Origin: Candidatus Thermofonsia Clade 1 bacterium
GTDB taxonomy: Bacteria > Chloroflexota > Anaerolineae > Aggregatilineales > UBA2796
Reading direction: 5' to 3'
Assembly: GCA_002794705.1 (NCBI GenBank)
Contig: PGTK01000004.1
Location: 124,001-188,000, forward strand
DNA: 64,000 nucleotides
Below the pieces are notes generated by a model. It was not told the DNA's origin. It saw only the letters and a list, made by a program, of their open reading frames with translations, and searched no databases. Positions 17,860-26,692 of the stretch are shown here, piece by piece (the first letter of the stretch is position 1; every line of letters begins with the position of its first letter). Made by a program: the position numbers and the translations under genes.

Positions 17860-18606
17860 TTGCGCAAGACATTCCGCCGAATCGCCATTTTCCTGCTGAT
17901 CAGCCTTCTGGTAGGGACAGGTATCTTCATCATCTGGGCGGCTACGCCCAGCGGCACGCCCATGCCAGAGGCGCTTGCCGCCCTTGAATTAGACTCAGCC
18001 GTTCGAGTAACGCGAGAGGGCGTGCTGGTCTTCACACCACGCGACGCAACGCCCACAGCGGGCTTTATCTACTATCCGGGCGGGCGCGTGCCGCCTGAGG
18101 CATACGCCCCAACTGCCCGCGCCTTAGCGGAGGCAGGCTACCTAGCCGTGATCGTGCCAATGCCGCTCAATCTCGCCATTTTGAACGTCAATGCCGCCGA
18201 TGCAATCATGGAGCGCTATCCTGACATCAAAGTCTGGGCAATTGGCGGACATTCGCTGGGTGGCGCCATGGCGGCGCGCTACGCAGCCCAGAATGCGGGC
18301 AAAGTGCGCGGACTCGCGGTCATTGCCAGCTACCCTGAGGGCAATATGGATATGTCGGCGCGGACAGACTTGGCAGTCAGCGTGATCTACGGCTCACGCG
18401 ACGGCTTGGCACTGCCAGAGCAAGTTGAGGGCGCACGTCCGCTCTATCCGCCTTCGGTCGTTTTTGTGCGCATTGAGGGCGGTAATCACGCTCAGTTCGG
18501 CTGGTATGGCAAGCAAGACCGCGACGGCGAAGCGACGATCAGTCACGCTGAGCAGCAAGCCCAGACCAACGCAGCGCTCCTAGCGCTGATGGCGCGCCTT
18601 GAATAG
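17860..18606 (+). CDS. Alpha/beta hydrolase, membrane-anchored
   Basis: A 248-residue alpha/beta hydrolase of the dienelactone-hydrolase-like type. It starts at TTG 17860 with CAGGAG about 8 nt upstream. An N-terminal TM segment (about 7-29) suggests export or anchoring. The core shows an oxyanion-side strand (AGFIYYPGGRVPPEAYAP), nucleophile elbow GGHSLGG (Ser about 131), an acid candidate in VIYGSRDGLA, and the catalytic His in EGGNHAQFGWYGKQ. Substrate unknown. It is convergent with the SDR gene, the two stops being 3 nt apart. Confidence 0.85.
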   Translation: MRKTFRRIAIFLLISLLVGTGIFIIWAATPSGTPMPEALAALELDSAVRVTREGVLVFTPRDATPTAGFIYYPGGRVPPEAYAPTARALAEAGYLAVIVPMPLNLAILNVNAADAIMERYPDIKVWAIGGHSLGGAMAARYAAQNAGKVRGLAVIASYPEGNMDMSARTDLAVSVIYGSRDGLALPEQVEGARPLYPPSVVFVRIEGGNHAQFGWYGKQDRDGEATISHAEQQAQTNAALLALMARLE

Positions 18607-18609
18607 CCG

Positions 18610-19386
18610 CTAGGCGGGAAACCAGACGCTGCCGCCGCCATCCACAAAAATCGTCTGACCCGTCAGGTAGCTACTCAGCTCAGAGGCGAGGAATAGCACC
18701 ACACGCGCCACTTCCTCCGCCCTGCCAAGCCGCCCCAAAATGATGGTGCGCGCAATCGCCTCGTAGTCGCGGGCGGGCTTGCCGTCGTTTGCTTCGGCGT
18801 CCGTGTTGATGGCGCCGACAGCAAGCGCATTGACCAAAATGCCATATGCGCCCAGCTCTAGGGCAAGGTTGCGCGTCAATTGGAGCAGCGCAGCCTTGCT
18901 CGCGCTGTAAGCGCCCTTATTGGCAAGGGCAAAGACGCCTAAGTTGCTGCTGATGTTGATGATCCTGCCCCAGCGCCGCTCGATCATGTAAGGCGCGCAC
19001 AGAGCGCTCAGGCGCGCCGCCGCGATCAAGTTCGCGTTGAGCGCCGCCCACCACTGATCAGCCGTTGTCTCAAGCACGGGCGCGCTCACATTGAGCGCAG
19101 CGTTATTCACAAGGATATCCACGCCGCTGAAATGCGCTGCCGCTTGCCGCACAATCTCTGCAGTCGCCTCAGCATCGCACACATCAGCCTGAAAGACGAG
19201 CGGCGCTCTGCCATAGGCGGCACTGAACGCCGCCCGAGTCGCCTCGATAGGCATGTGACGGCTGAACAAGACCAAATTGGCGCCGCACGCCGCCAACATA
19301 TGCGCCGTCGCAGCGCCAATGCCCTTACTGGCGCCGCTGATCATCGCCGTCTTGCCCGAAAGATCGATCAATGCACTGGGAATCAC
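18610..19386 (-). CDS. Short-chain dehydrogenase/reductase (FabG-like)
   Basis: NAD(P)-dependent oxidoreductase, 258 residues, classical SDR. Cofactor motif SGASKGIG (18-24), NNAA (94-97), catalytic Ser147, Tyr160 and Lys164 (YSASK), and a C-terminal LASELSSYLTGQTIFVDGGG typical of FabG/GDH-like enzymes. The substrate is not determinable. Its start overlaps the stop of mgsA by 4 nt, so they are co-translated and may both deal with carbonyl compounds (inference). Confidence 0.92.
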   Translation of the reverse strand: MIPSALIDLSGKTAMISGASKGIGAATAHMLAACGANLVLFSRHMPIEATRAAFSAAYGRAPLVFQADVCDAEATAEIVRQAAAHFSGVDILVNNAALNVSAPVLETTADQWWAALNANLIAAARLSALCAPYMIERRWGRIINISSNLGVFALANKGAYSASKAALLQLTRNLALELGAYGILVNALAVGAINTDAEANDGKPARDYEAIARTIILGRLGRAEEVARVVLFLASELSSYLTGQTIFVDGGGSVWFPA

Positions 19387-19757
19387 AGCGCCTTATCAGT
19401 GATGATGTAAGTGGCAGTCGCAGCGTTCGTTGCCAACGGCACATTGTGCACATTGCAAATGCGCAGCAGCGACTGAATGTCAGGATCGTGTGCCTGCGCA
19501 GCGAGAGGGTCTACAAAAAAGAAAACAGCAGCGACCTGCCCTGTAGCGACCAATGCCGCGATCTGCGCGTCGCCGCCTTGCGGACCTGATAGCATACATT
19601 GCACGGGCAGACCGCACTTATCCTGAATCAGCCTGCCCGTCGTGGCAGTAGCGACCAAATGATAGTGGCTCAAGCGCTCACGGTGCTGCAGCGCAAAGGC
19701 GACCATATCCGCCTTTTTGCCGTCATGCGCGATCAAGGCAATGGTCTGCTCAGGCAA
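19383..19757 (-). CDS. mgsA: Methylglyoxal synthase
   Basis: Converts dihydroxyacetone phosphate to methylglyoxal and phosphate, a glycolytic bypass under phosphate limitation. Short (124 residues) but complete: IALIAHDGKKADMVAFAL (Asp17 region), ATATTGRLI (phosphate loop, 36-44), catalytic Asp63 in SGPQGGDAQI, and the dimer/phosphate-binding end FFVDPLAAQAHDPDIQSLL with NVPLATNAATA. Located immediately downstream (10 nt) of a large repeat protein, upstream of and overlapping the SDR. Confidence 0.93.
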   Translation of the reverse strand: MPEQTIALIAHDGKKADMVAFALQHRERLSHYHLVATATTGRLIQDKCGLPVQCMLSGPQGGDAQIAALVATGQVAAVFFFVDPLAAQAHDPDIQSLLRICNVHNVPLATNAATATYIITDKAL

Positions 19758-19767
19758 AACGACCTCG

Positions 19768-22056
19768 CTAGAGTTCCTTGAGCGCAGTCAAATAAGCGTC
19801 AAGCGCAGCCTGTAGATCGCCAAGGCGCATGTGCGTATCGCCCAATAGACGGCGCACCTTCGGCTCTTTAGGATGCCGCTCCGCAAGTTGGCGCAAATCG
19901 GCACGGACTTCCTCAAGATTCTCCATGCTATCCACCAGCGCCTGATAGCTCTCCAATGCCGTCAAGACCTGTCCCTGTGCCACCTGCTGCCGTGCCTGCT
20001 GCAAGCGCGCAGCAGGCGCAACCCTACGAACGGGCGGCGGCTCCGGGACAGGCGGCGGCGCAACCTGCGGCTCAGGCTCAGGAGCGGGCTGCTCAGCAGC
20101 GCGCTCCGCCTCATAGCGCTCCACAACGCTCGGATCGAGTTTGCCCGTCTGTGCCAGCCACGCCGGGCGCTCACTGGGCAGGACAGGCTCAACAATAGCA
20201 GGTTCAGCAGGCGGCGCGGGCGTCTCCTCAGGCAGACCTTGCGCCAATGCCTCTAGCCAGCTCAATTCCTCAGGCAACTGCGAAGTGACGGGCGCAGGCG
20301 CAGCAGGCGACTCCTGCGAAGGCTGTATCTCCAGCAACCAAGACGGAATCTCGCCCTCTACAGCTGGCTCAGTCGGCGGCTCAACAACGGGTTCAGGGCT
20401 AGGCGGCGCCGCGACCACGCTCTCAGCGCGCTGCAGCGCCTCCAAATACCACAACGGAATGGTCTCATCGCCGGCACGGCGGCGATCATATTCCTCGTTA
20501 AAGTACTCAGCCAGATCGTCCACCTCTTCAGGCGAACTGGGCTTGATCATGCGCTCAATCTCAGACGGATCGAGGTCAAGAGAGGCTTCCGGCACCTGCG
20601 GCAAAGGCGCCTGTGGCGGGATGAAATCATCGCTGAAGGTCAGGTCAATCTCCGCCTCTGCGGTCTCAAGCAGCCAAGTGGGCAAGTCTTCGGGCGGGGT
20701 AGGCAGCTTGATCTCAGGCTCAAGAATGCCACGCGCCGAAGGCAGGGTCGGGTCTACCACTGCTTCACTGAGCCAATCCGGCAAGGAGGCACTCGGCTCT
20801 GCAGGCGGCAAATCGGCAAGGGAAAGATTTTCCTCAGCCTCGCGGGCTTGCATCAAGCTGCCCAGCTGTTCGGTCAGCCACGCCTGTACCTCCTGCGGAT
20901 CGTTGGAGAGTCCGCCTGCCTCAAGCGGCGAAATGCCCTGCGGCGCGCTGACAGGCGGCTCAGGCGCTTTCTCAGGCGCCGACTCAGGTTCAGTGCTGAG
21001 CGAATCAAGCCACGAAAGCGCCGCATCGGGCGTCATACTCTCCACAACAGGCGTCTCTGTGCTCAGATTGCCTAAATCATAGGGCGAAGGCCCGCCAAAG
21101 CTGGCAAGCCACGCCATTGGATCGCTCTCATCACCTGCTGAGGCAGTTGAAGCAGTCTGAGTCAGCTCCTCTAGCCATGCAGTCGTATCCTCAGCGCTGC
21201 TGGAGGCAGGCGGCTGCTCCAAAGCCCGTGCGCTCGGACTGAGCGTGCTGACGCTGAACGGATCAAACTCTGTGTAGCCGCGCTCTTCAATCACAGCATC
21301 GGCAGGCGGCAATGGCACGTCAATATTCGCCGCCGTGACCAACTCATCAGGATTGGCGCCTTGCCGCCGCGCCAAACTCTCCAGCCAAGCCATGGGATCA
21401 ACGCCGCCCAAGGGATCATCCGCGGTCGGCTGCACTATAGGCTCTGGTGCAACAGGCGTAGGGGCTTGCGCTACAGGCTGAGGCGGCGGCTCAGGCTCTG
21501 CCGAAGGCAATAGCACGTCAATGTTCGCCGCCGTGACCAATTCATCAGGATTAGCGCCTTGCCGCCGTGCTAAACTCTCCAGCCAAGCCATGGGATCAAC
21601 GCCGCCTAAGGGATCATCCGCAGTCGGCTGCACTACAGGCTCTGGTGCAACAGGCGTCGGTGCTTGCGCCACAGGCTGAGGCGGCGGCTCAGACTCAAGC
21701 GAGGGCAACGGCACGTCAATATTTGCCGCTGTGACCAATTCATCAGGATTAGCGCCCTGCCGCCGCGCTAAACTCTCCAGCCACGCCATGGGATCAACGC
21801 CGCCTAGGGGATCATCCGCGGTCGGTTGCGCCACAGACGCCTGTGCAGCAGGTGCCGGCACCTGCGCCGCAGGCTGAGGCGGCTGTTCAGGCTCAAGAGA
21901 GGGCAATGGCACGTCAATATCCGCCGCTGTGACCAATTCATCAGGATTAGCGCCTTGCCGCCGCGCCAAACTCTCCAGCCACGCCATTGGATCAATGCCG
22001 CCCAACGGATCGTCTTCAGGCTTGTTAGTGCCTTCGCCATTTGGTGGAGGTGTCAT
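19768..22056 (-). CDS. Large acidic repeat protein with Trp-Leu motifs and C-terminal TPR
   Basis: A 762-residue acidic, Pro/Ala-rich, probably largely disordered protein. The N-terminus carries four near-identical 66-residue repeats (DDPLGG-DPMAWLESLARRQ, then GANPDELVTAA). The rest is low-complexity, studded with short motifs around Trp-Leu: TAWLEEL, MAWLASF, LSWLDSL, QAWLTEQ, LPDWLSE, LPTWLLE, IPSWLLE, LSWLEAL, PAWLAQT. The last 90 residues form TPR-like helices (LQQARQQVAQGQVLTALESYQALV, ...GDLQAALDAYLTALKEL). No enzyme domain, signal peptide or TM segment. Likely a cytoplasmic scaffold; its upstream neighbour, 93 nt away, has the same architecture reversed. Confidence 0.75.
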   Translation of the reverse strand: MTPPPNGEGTNKPEDDPLGGIDPMAWLESLARRQGANPDELVTAADIDVPLPSLEPEQPPQPAAQVPAPAAQASVAQPTADDPLGGVDPMAWLESLARRQGANPDELVTAANIDVPLPSLESEPPPQPVAQAPTPVAPEPVVQPTADDPLGGVDPMAWLESLARRQGANPDELVTAANIDVLLPSAEPEPPPQPVAQAPTPVAPEPIVQPTADDPLGGVDPMAWLESLARRQGANPDELVTAANIDVPLPPADAVIEERGYTEFDPFSVSTLSPSARALEQPPASSSAEDTTAWLEELTQTASTASAGDESDPMAWLASFGGPSPYDLGNLSTETPVVESMTPDAALSWLDSLSTEPESAPEKAPEPPVSAPQGISPLEAGGLSNDPQEVQAWLTEQLGSLMQAREAEENLSLADLPPAEPSASLPDWLSEAVVDPTLPSARGILEPEIKLPTPPEDLPTWLLETAEAEIDLTFSDDFIPPQAPLPQVPEASLDLDPSEIERMIKPSSPEEVDDLAEYFNEEYDRRRAGDETIPLWYLEALQRAESVVAAPPSPEPVVEPPTEPAVEGEIPSWLLEIQPSQESPAAPAPVTSQLPEELSWLEALAQGLPEETPAPPAEPAIVEPVLPSERPAWLAQTGKLDPSVVERYEAERAAEQPAPEPEPQVAPPPVPEPPPVRRVAPAARLQQARQQVAQGQVLTALESYQALVDSMENLEEVRADLRQLAERHPKEPKVRRLLGDTHMRLGDLQAALDAYLTALKEL
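21307..22014 (-). repeat. Tandem array, 4 copies of a 198-bp (66-aa) unit, last one partial
   Basis: Period is exactly 198 bp (repeated landmark at 21393, 21591, 21789, 21987). Within each unit the WLESLARRQGANPDELVTAA core is nearly invariant, while the Pro/Glu/Gln linker varies more. Confidence 0.95.
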
Positions 22057-22149
22057 GCCGTATGCCTCTCAATCATGCGCGTAGCGCGTCTTGCGCTCAC
22101 CAACTCCTGATAAGTTCGAAAAAGCGATCATGCCTAAGCATACTACTGA

Positions 22150-24972
22150 TCACTCAGTCTTGCCAGAGGCTCTGCGCTTCCAAGGCGGCGGCTTCCTGAA
22201 TGTGAAGGTGAGCGACTCATCCTCAGCACCCTCTTCAGCGCGACTCGGCTGTGCCTGTGTAGTATCGGGCAAATCGGACGATGTTGCAAGTGGCTCAGCC
22301 GACTGACTAAAAAGCGCCTCCGCCGAAAAATCAAACGTCTCAGCGCTTGGCTGTGTAGCCTCAGAGACGGGCGGCGCATTCTCATCAAACGCCGAGAGCC
22401 AATCCGGGAGGCTGTCAGGCGAAAGCACGCCCGTATCGCCTACAGAGCGCGGCACATTGGCAGCGCGGCGCGCCTGCTCCAGCAAAGCATCGAATGACCG
22501 CTCCGCCTCCGACGTTGCCGTTTCATCTATCAAGCGCCCCGACTCAGTCAACCAGTCAGGCGACTCAGCATCGCTGAACAGGCTATCATCCACCGCAAGC
22601 CAGTCATCGCCCTCTACGACTGGCTCAGCAGGCGGAGGCGATACAGGCTCTGGCACATAAGGCGGCATAGGGGCAGGCGGCGCCACTGACTCAGGCTCAA
22701 AAGCGGCTAACCACTCATCCTCAAGGATGATTGAATCGGGTGAATGAACATCAGCGACACTACTCGCATCAACGCTAGATTCTACGATCTGTGCCACACC
22801 TTGTGGCGTGCCTGACATCTCTAAATCGCCCGTTGCCGCGATTTGTGCCTCCAGTTCAGCCAAATCAGCTTCATCCAGCGCCACCTGCGGCGACTCTGGC
22901 TCCGGCACAGCGCTCAGACCAAAATCAGACATCCAGCCCAGCGGATCAGCCTCAATTGCCGCCAATTCGTCGGTCTGCAAGTGAGGCGCAACAGACTCAG
23001 AAGCTAAGGGCTGCTCAGAGACCTCAAAATCATCAATCATCCAGTCGAGTCCGATTGGCGGCTCTTCGGCGACCACTTCAGACGGCGCAACGGACTGCTC
23101 AGTCGCCTCGCTCAGCCAGTCAAGGTCAAAGGCGCTCTCCGCCTCGCTCACCGCCGCCTCAGACGGCGCAACGGGCTGTTCAGGCGACTCGCTAAGCCAG
23201 TCAAGGTCAAAGGCGCTCTCTGCCTCGCTCACTGCCGCCTCAGACGGCACAACGGGCTGTTCAGGCGACTCGCTAAGCCAGTCAAGGTCAAAGGCGCTCT
23301 CCGCCTCGCTCACTGCCGCCTCAGACGGCACAACGGGCTGTTCAGGCGACTCGCTAAGCCAGTCAAGGTCAAAGGCGCTCTCCGCCTCGCTCACCGCCGC
23401 TTCAGACTGCGCAACGGACTGCTCAGGCGACGCGCTAAGCCAATCAAGGTCAAAGGTGGCGTCTGACTCCTCAGCGACCGCCTCAGAGGGCGCAACGGGC
23501 TGCTCAGGCGACTCGCCAAGCCAATCAAGGTCAAAGGCGCTCTCCGCCTCGCTCACGGCCGCCTCAGATGGCACAACGGGCTGTTCAGGCGCGCTGCTCA
23601 TCTCAAACATGCTGAAATCAAATTCCTCATCAAGCGCAGCAGACTCAGGCTGAGCAGGCGGGCTGGCGGTCAGCGTCTCAAAATCAAACGTCTCTTCAGC
23701 TGTAGGCTGCTCGGAGGGCGTGAGCGGACCAGTCATCAGCCACGCCATAGCATCCAATGGCGCATCATTGGCAGGCGACTCAACGGGCGATTCATCCTCT
23801 AACCAGTCAGGAAGCTCATCACTTGCAGCAGCGGGCTGCTCAACCTGCCAACTGGACTGTGGCATGGGAGTGAGCGGCTCATCATCGGTCAGCCAATGAG
23901 GCACGTCAGCGCTAGGCGCTGCAGGCTCATCAGCTAACCAATCGGGCAGTTCCTCCTGAGCCGTCTGTGCCTCAAAATCTGACCAGTCAGGCATGACGAA
24001 AGCGGGCGCTGACGGCGTCTCATCAGCCAGCCAATCTGGTAACGGCTCAGTCCGTCGCTGCGTGAGGCGTCCGCCGGAGGGCTTGGCAGGCGACTCAAAG
24101 GCAGGTGCGCTGCTCTCCGAAAGGCTGATCGAGTCAATTGAGTCAAGCGAGCTGAAAACCTCACCTATGCCGCTGACATCCAGTGCCAGTGCTGCCGATT
24201 TAGCCCGCCAGTCAAGCCGTTCGAGCATGAAGGCATTTTCAGGGACAGGCACGCCCTCGCCATAGACAACTTGCCACGCCAAATACGGATCGAGCGCCTG
24301 CAAACGATGGATGAACGGACGCGCATCCGAAGGGCGCTCCATCAAGAGCCATAGCTCCGCCATAATGCGGTTAGCGACCAAATGATCAGGCAGAACGGAG
24401 AGCAACTCTAGCGCCACTTCGGTCGCCTCCTCAGGGCGATCATCACGCCAGAGCGCCTGTGCTAGCAAGCCGCGCAAATCATGCCGATCTGGATAGCGCT
24501 CTAGCAAGGCGAATAGCTCAGCAGCCGCCTCAGCGTAAAGTCTGCCATTGAAATAGCGGCGGGCAAGAGCAGGCGCGGTCAGTTGGAGCGTGGCAGGCGC
24601 CTCGCCGTCGCGCTTGGCATACAGATTTTTGAGCTCCTCTTGCAGGTCTGGGTCTTCGGGAGTTTGCTCCCAGACGCGCTCTAAGTGGAAAATGGCTGCG
24701 TCGTAGTTTTGCTCCCTAGCGTAGATTTCGCACAAATACAAATGGGCGTCGCGGTCATCCGGGATAGCAGCCAAAATGCGGCGGAAAACGTCAATGGCGG
24801 CGCTGAACTGCTCGCGCTCGAAAAGCGCCTGTCCCAGCAAGCGATAGGTCTGCAGGTGCTTTGGGAAGGTCTCTAGGATGTGCTTACAATGCCCAATTGC
24901 CTCATCCCGCGCCTCATTAGCGATCAGCGTGGTGATATCCTGCACATAGGTCTTCAGATTAACTCTCGGCAT
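22150..24972 (-). CDS. TPR protein with long Asp-Trp-Leu repeat tail
   Basis: A 940-residue acidic protein. Residues 1 to about 230 are TPR repeats (HCKHILETFPKHLQTYRLLGQ, ALFEREQFSAAIDVFRRILA, CEIYAREQNYDAAIFHLERV, and more). The tail of some 650 residues is disordered and carries at least fourteen W-L/W-M motifs (LPDWLADE, VPHWLTDD, LPDWLEDE, LDWLSES repeated, DDWLAVD, SPDWLTES, LPDWLSAF). Six copies of a 27-residue unit lie in the centre. The last 20 residues turn basic (FRKPPPWKRRASGK). It shares motif style and TPR content with the downstream gene, so the pair are probably partners or paralogues with swapped domain order. Function unknown. Confidence 0.75.
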   Translation of the reverse strand: MPRVNLKTYVQDITTLIANEARDEAIGHCKHILETFPKHLQTYRLLGQALFEREQFSAAIDVFRRILAAIPDDRDAHLYLCEIYAREQNYDAAIFHLERVWEQTPEDPDLQEELKNLYAKRDGEAPATLQLTAPALARRYFNGRLYAEAAAELFALLERYPDRHDLRGLLAQALWRDDRPEEATEVALELLSVLPDHLVANRIMAELWLLMERPSDARPFIHRLQALDPYLAWQVVYGEGVPVPENAFMLERLDWRAKSAALALDVSGIGEVFSSLDSIDSISLSESSAPAFESPAKPSGGRLTQRRTEPLPDWLADETPSAPAFVMPDWSDFEAQTAQEELPDWLADEPAAPSADVPHWLTDDEPLTPMPQSSWQVEQPAAASDELPDWLEDESPVESPANDAPLDAMAWLMTGPLTPSEQPTAEETFDFETLTASPPAQPESAALDEEFDFSMFEMSSAPEQPVVPSEAAVSEAESAFDLDWLGESPEQPVAPSEAVAEESDATFDLDWLSASPEQSVAQSEAAVSEAESAFDLDWLSESPEQPVVPSEAAVSEAESAFDLDWLSESPEQPVVPSEAAVSEAESAFDLDWLSESPEQPVAPSEAAVSEAESAFDLDWLSEATEQSVAPSEVVAEEPPIGLDWMIDDFEVSEQPLASESVAPHLQTDELAAIEADPLGWMSDFGLSAVPEPESPQVALDEADLAELEAQIAATGDLEMSGTPQGVAQIVESSVDASSVADVHSPDSIILEDEWLAAFEPESVAPPAPMPPYVPEPVSPPPAEPVVEGDDWLAVDDSLFSDAESPDWLTESGRLIDETATSEAERSFDALLEQARRAANVPRSVGDTGVLSPDSLPDWLSAFDENAPPVSEATQPSAETFDFSAEALFSQSAEPLATSSDLPDTTQAQPSRAEEGAEDESLTFTFRKPPPWKRRASGKTE
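23110..23595 (-). repeat. Tandem array, 6 copies of an 81-bp (27-aa) unit
   Basis: Landmark positions 23110, 23191, 23272, 23353, 23434 and 23515 give an exact 81-bp period. The unit encodes SEAAVSEAESAFDLDWLSES plus PEQPVVP. Central copies are almost identical in DNA, indicating recent expansion. Confidence 0.95.
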
Positions 24973-25235
24973 TGGCTCTTCCTGCCTGCCCCGTGACTGC
25001 TCTCACGCTATTGTAGCGCATGGCTTACCATAAAGACAAGCCGCCAAGAAGAGCCATGCGCGGTTAAGTCTGTAAACACAACAGACAAGCAAGTTGTGTG
25101 AACCCAGTGGGCGTGCGATCTTGGAAATTGTCAAAGTTGTTTGCTGTGTCTAAAATCAGCGTCGATCGCTCCATTTGGTGGCTTTGATGCGCCAAAGCTG
25201 TATAGCTTTGCTTCAGAACTCATAGGAGGTTGGAG

Positions 25236-26066
25236 ATGCTTGCAAAAATTGCGGCAAATCTGAGAATAGGTTGGTTTCTCTTGATCTTCTTTGGTGTGTT
25301 TGCGATCTTGCGGGTTGTAACTCTGCCAGACCCTCGCATGGCATTAATAGACTCTGTCGGTGTATTCGACCCATCCACTGGAGAGATGCTTTTGCGCCGT
25401 GCATTCATGTTTGAAGTGAAGAATGTAAAAATTCCAACAGGCACGTCAGGTGACTATCCTGTTGCAGGGGACTGGGACGGCGATGGAGTGGATACCATCG
25501 GCGTCTATCGCTCAAGTACAGGGCAGTTTTTTCTTAAGAATGCTAACACGGCTGATGCACCAATTGAATTTGAATTTTTCTTTGGTGGCCCCAATGACAT
25601 CCCAGTTGTAGGCGATTGGAATGGTGACGGCAAAGATGGCGTGGGTGTGTTTCGCGCCGTTGAGACAGGCGGCGTATTCTATCTGCGTAACAGTCTCTCT
25701 GAAGGTGAGGCAGATTATGTGATCAACTTCGGTGCGATGGGCGATCTCCCCATTGCAGGTGATTGGAACGGTGACGGCAAAGATGGGATTGGTGTTTTTC
25801 GCCCTTCGAATGCCACCTTCTATTTACTGAGCAACATTCAAGGAAGCGGTGCTTTTACGGCTGATATAGAGTTCACATTCGGCGATCCCCATGATGTGCC
25901 TTTTGCAGGTGATTGGAACGGTGATGGCAAAGATGGGATTGGTGTCTATCGAAGAGGGCGTATGTTTATTGCAAACAGGTTGACGACTGGAATGGGTGAA
26001 ATCGAAATCGCGCTTGGCAAACCGGGCGATGTGCCTTTCAGCGGACGTTTCTGGTCGCAGGACTAG
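25236..26066 (+). CDS. Surface protein with FG-GAP/VCBS-like Asp repeats
   Basis: A 276-residue protein from ATG 25236, with a perfect AGGAGG 6 nt upstream. One N-terminal hydrophobic segment (about 10-28) exports or anchors it. Then come five blade-like repeats of about 45 residues, each containing a Ca-binding-like loop GDWNGDGKDGIGVFR or GDWDGDGVDTIGVYR and a strand pair (FFLKNAN, FYLRNSL, FYLLSNI, MFIANRL). Such repeats build beta-propellers in integrin-like or cell-wall proteins; five visible units is fewer than a seven-blade ring. Likely an extracellular binding protein; ligand unknown. Its upstream region is 263 nt and clearly more AT-rich than average. Confidence 0.8.
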   Translation: MLAKIAANLRIGWFLLIFFGVFAILRVVTLPDPRMALIDSVGVFDPSTGEMLLRRAFMFEVKNVKIPTGTSGDYPVAGDWDGDGVDTIGVYRSSTGQFFLKNANTADAPIEFEFFFGGPNDIPVVGDWNGDGKDGVGVFRAVETGGVFYLRNSLSEGEADYVINFGAMGDLPIAGDWNGDGKDGIGVFRPSNATFYLLSNIQGSGAFTADIEFTFGDPHDVPFAGDWNGDGKDGIGVYRRGRMFIANRLTTGMGEIEIALGKPGDVPFSGRFWSQD

Positions 26067-26124
26067 GCTCTTGGCGCTGTTGCAACACAAGCCACGACCC
26101 TAAACGCCTGTATCTCGAACACAG

Positions 26125-26155
26125 AGCGACGGTTGTCCAGCAGACGACTGTCGCT
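26125..26155 (+). terminator. Hairpin after the FG-GAP-like gene
   Basis: Imperfect 12-bp stem AGCGACGGTTGT / ACGACTGTCGCT (two G-U) with 7-nt loop, followed by TTGTTAT. 58 nt after the stop. Confidence 0.5.
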
Positions 26156-26289
26156 TTGTTATCGGCGAGTCTTTGAGCATTCTAACCGTAAGCGAACGGG
26201 TATTCTGGTATAGAATCAGGGCGAAGACGCGCCTGACCCCTCTGAAATCCGTTTATTCTTATCAGGTGGCAGCGCGAGGAGTCTTTATC

Positions 26290-26679
26290 ATGAGCGATGC
26301 AGCTGATAAGCACGCAAAAATCCTAGTCGTTGATGATGATCCTGAGCAGTGCGCACTGATGGCGGAGACGCTCAGTGAAGCAGGCTATCACGTAGTGAAA
26401 GCCGCCAATGGCGCCGATGCCCTAGCGCACTTCAAAGCCGATCCGCCCGATCTGGTGGTGGTGGACTTCGCTATGCCGACTATGAACGGCATTGAATTCG
26501 TCAAGGCGATGCGCGCCGTTGAGACGCGCCGTACCCCTGTGCTGATGGTGGCGGGCTACGCCCAGAGTTTCCTTGCCGCTCTTGATTCCTCTAGCGGCGT
26601 GGATAGCTATTTGATAAAACCTATCCTGAGGCACGATTTAGTAGCGCGTGTGGCGGATATGCTCGCCGGACGCTTTTAG
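26290..26679 (+). CDS. Stand-alone receiver (REC) protein
   Basis: A 129-residue CheY-like protein starting at ATG 26290 with a GAGGAG about 9 nt upstream; an earlier in-frame start lacks a ribosome site. Acidic pocket ILVVDDDPEQC, phospho-accepting Asp59 in LVVVDFAMPTMNG and Lys in YLIKPIL are present. The switch Ser/Thr position reads LMVAGYA, so the usual Thr is Ala or shifted, which may weaken phosphorylation-driven signalling. No output domain. It is followed 13 nt later by an acyl-CoA dehydrogenase and then by a threonine synthase carrying two REC domains. Confidence 0.9.
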   Translation: MSDAADKHAKILVVDDDPEQCALMAETLSEAGYHVVKAANGADALAHFKADPPDLVVVDFAMPTMNGIEFVKAMRAVETRRTPVLMVAGYAQSFLAALDSSSGVDSYLIKPILRHDLVARVADMLAGRF

Positions 26680-26692
26680 GAGATTGTTTAGG

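Noticed and set aside
20141..21082. 313-aa plus-strand Ser/Gly-rich ORF
   Set aside because: Antisense of the Pro/Ala/Glu-rich repeat protein; its composition is just the complement of that low complexity.
23110..23595. 81-bp periodic repeats as a possible CRISPR array
   Set aside because: Repeats are directly adjacent without unique spacers, are coding and encode a regular 27-residue unit.
25076..25099. Inverted repeat ACACAAC/GTTGTGT upstream of the FG-GAP-like gene
   Set aside because: Only 7-bp arms 10 nt apart in an AT-rich spacer; too weak to call an operator.
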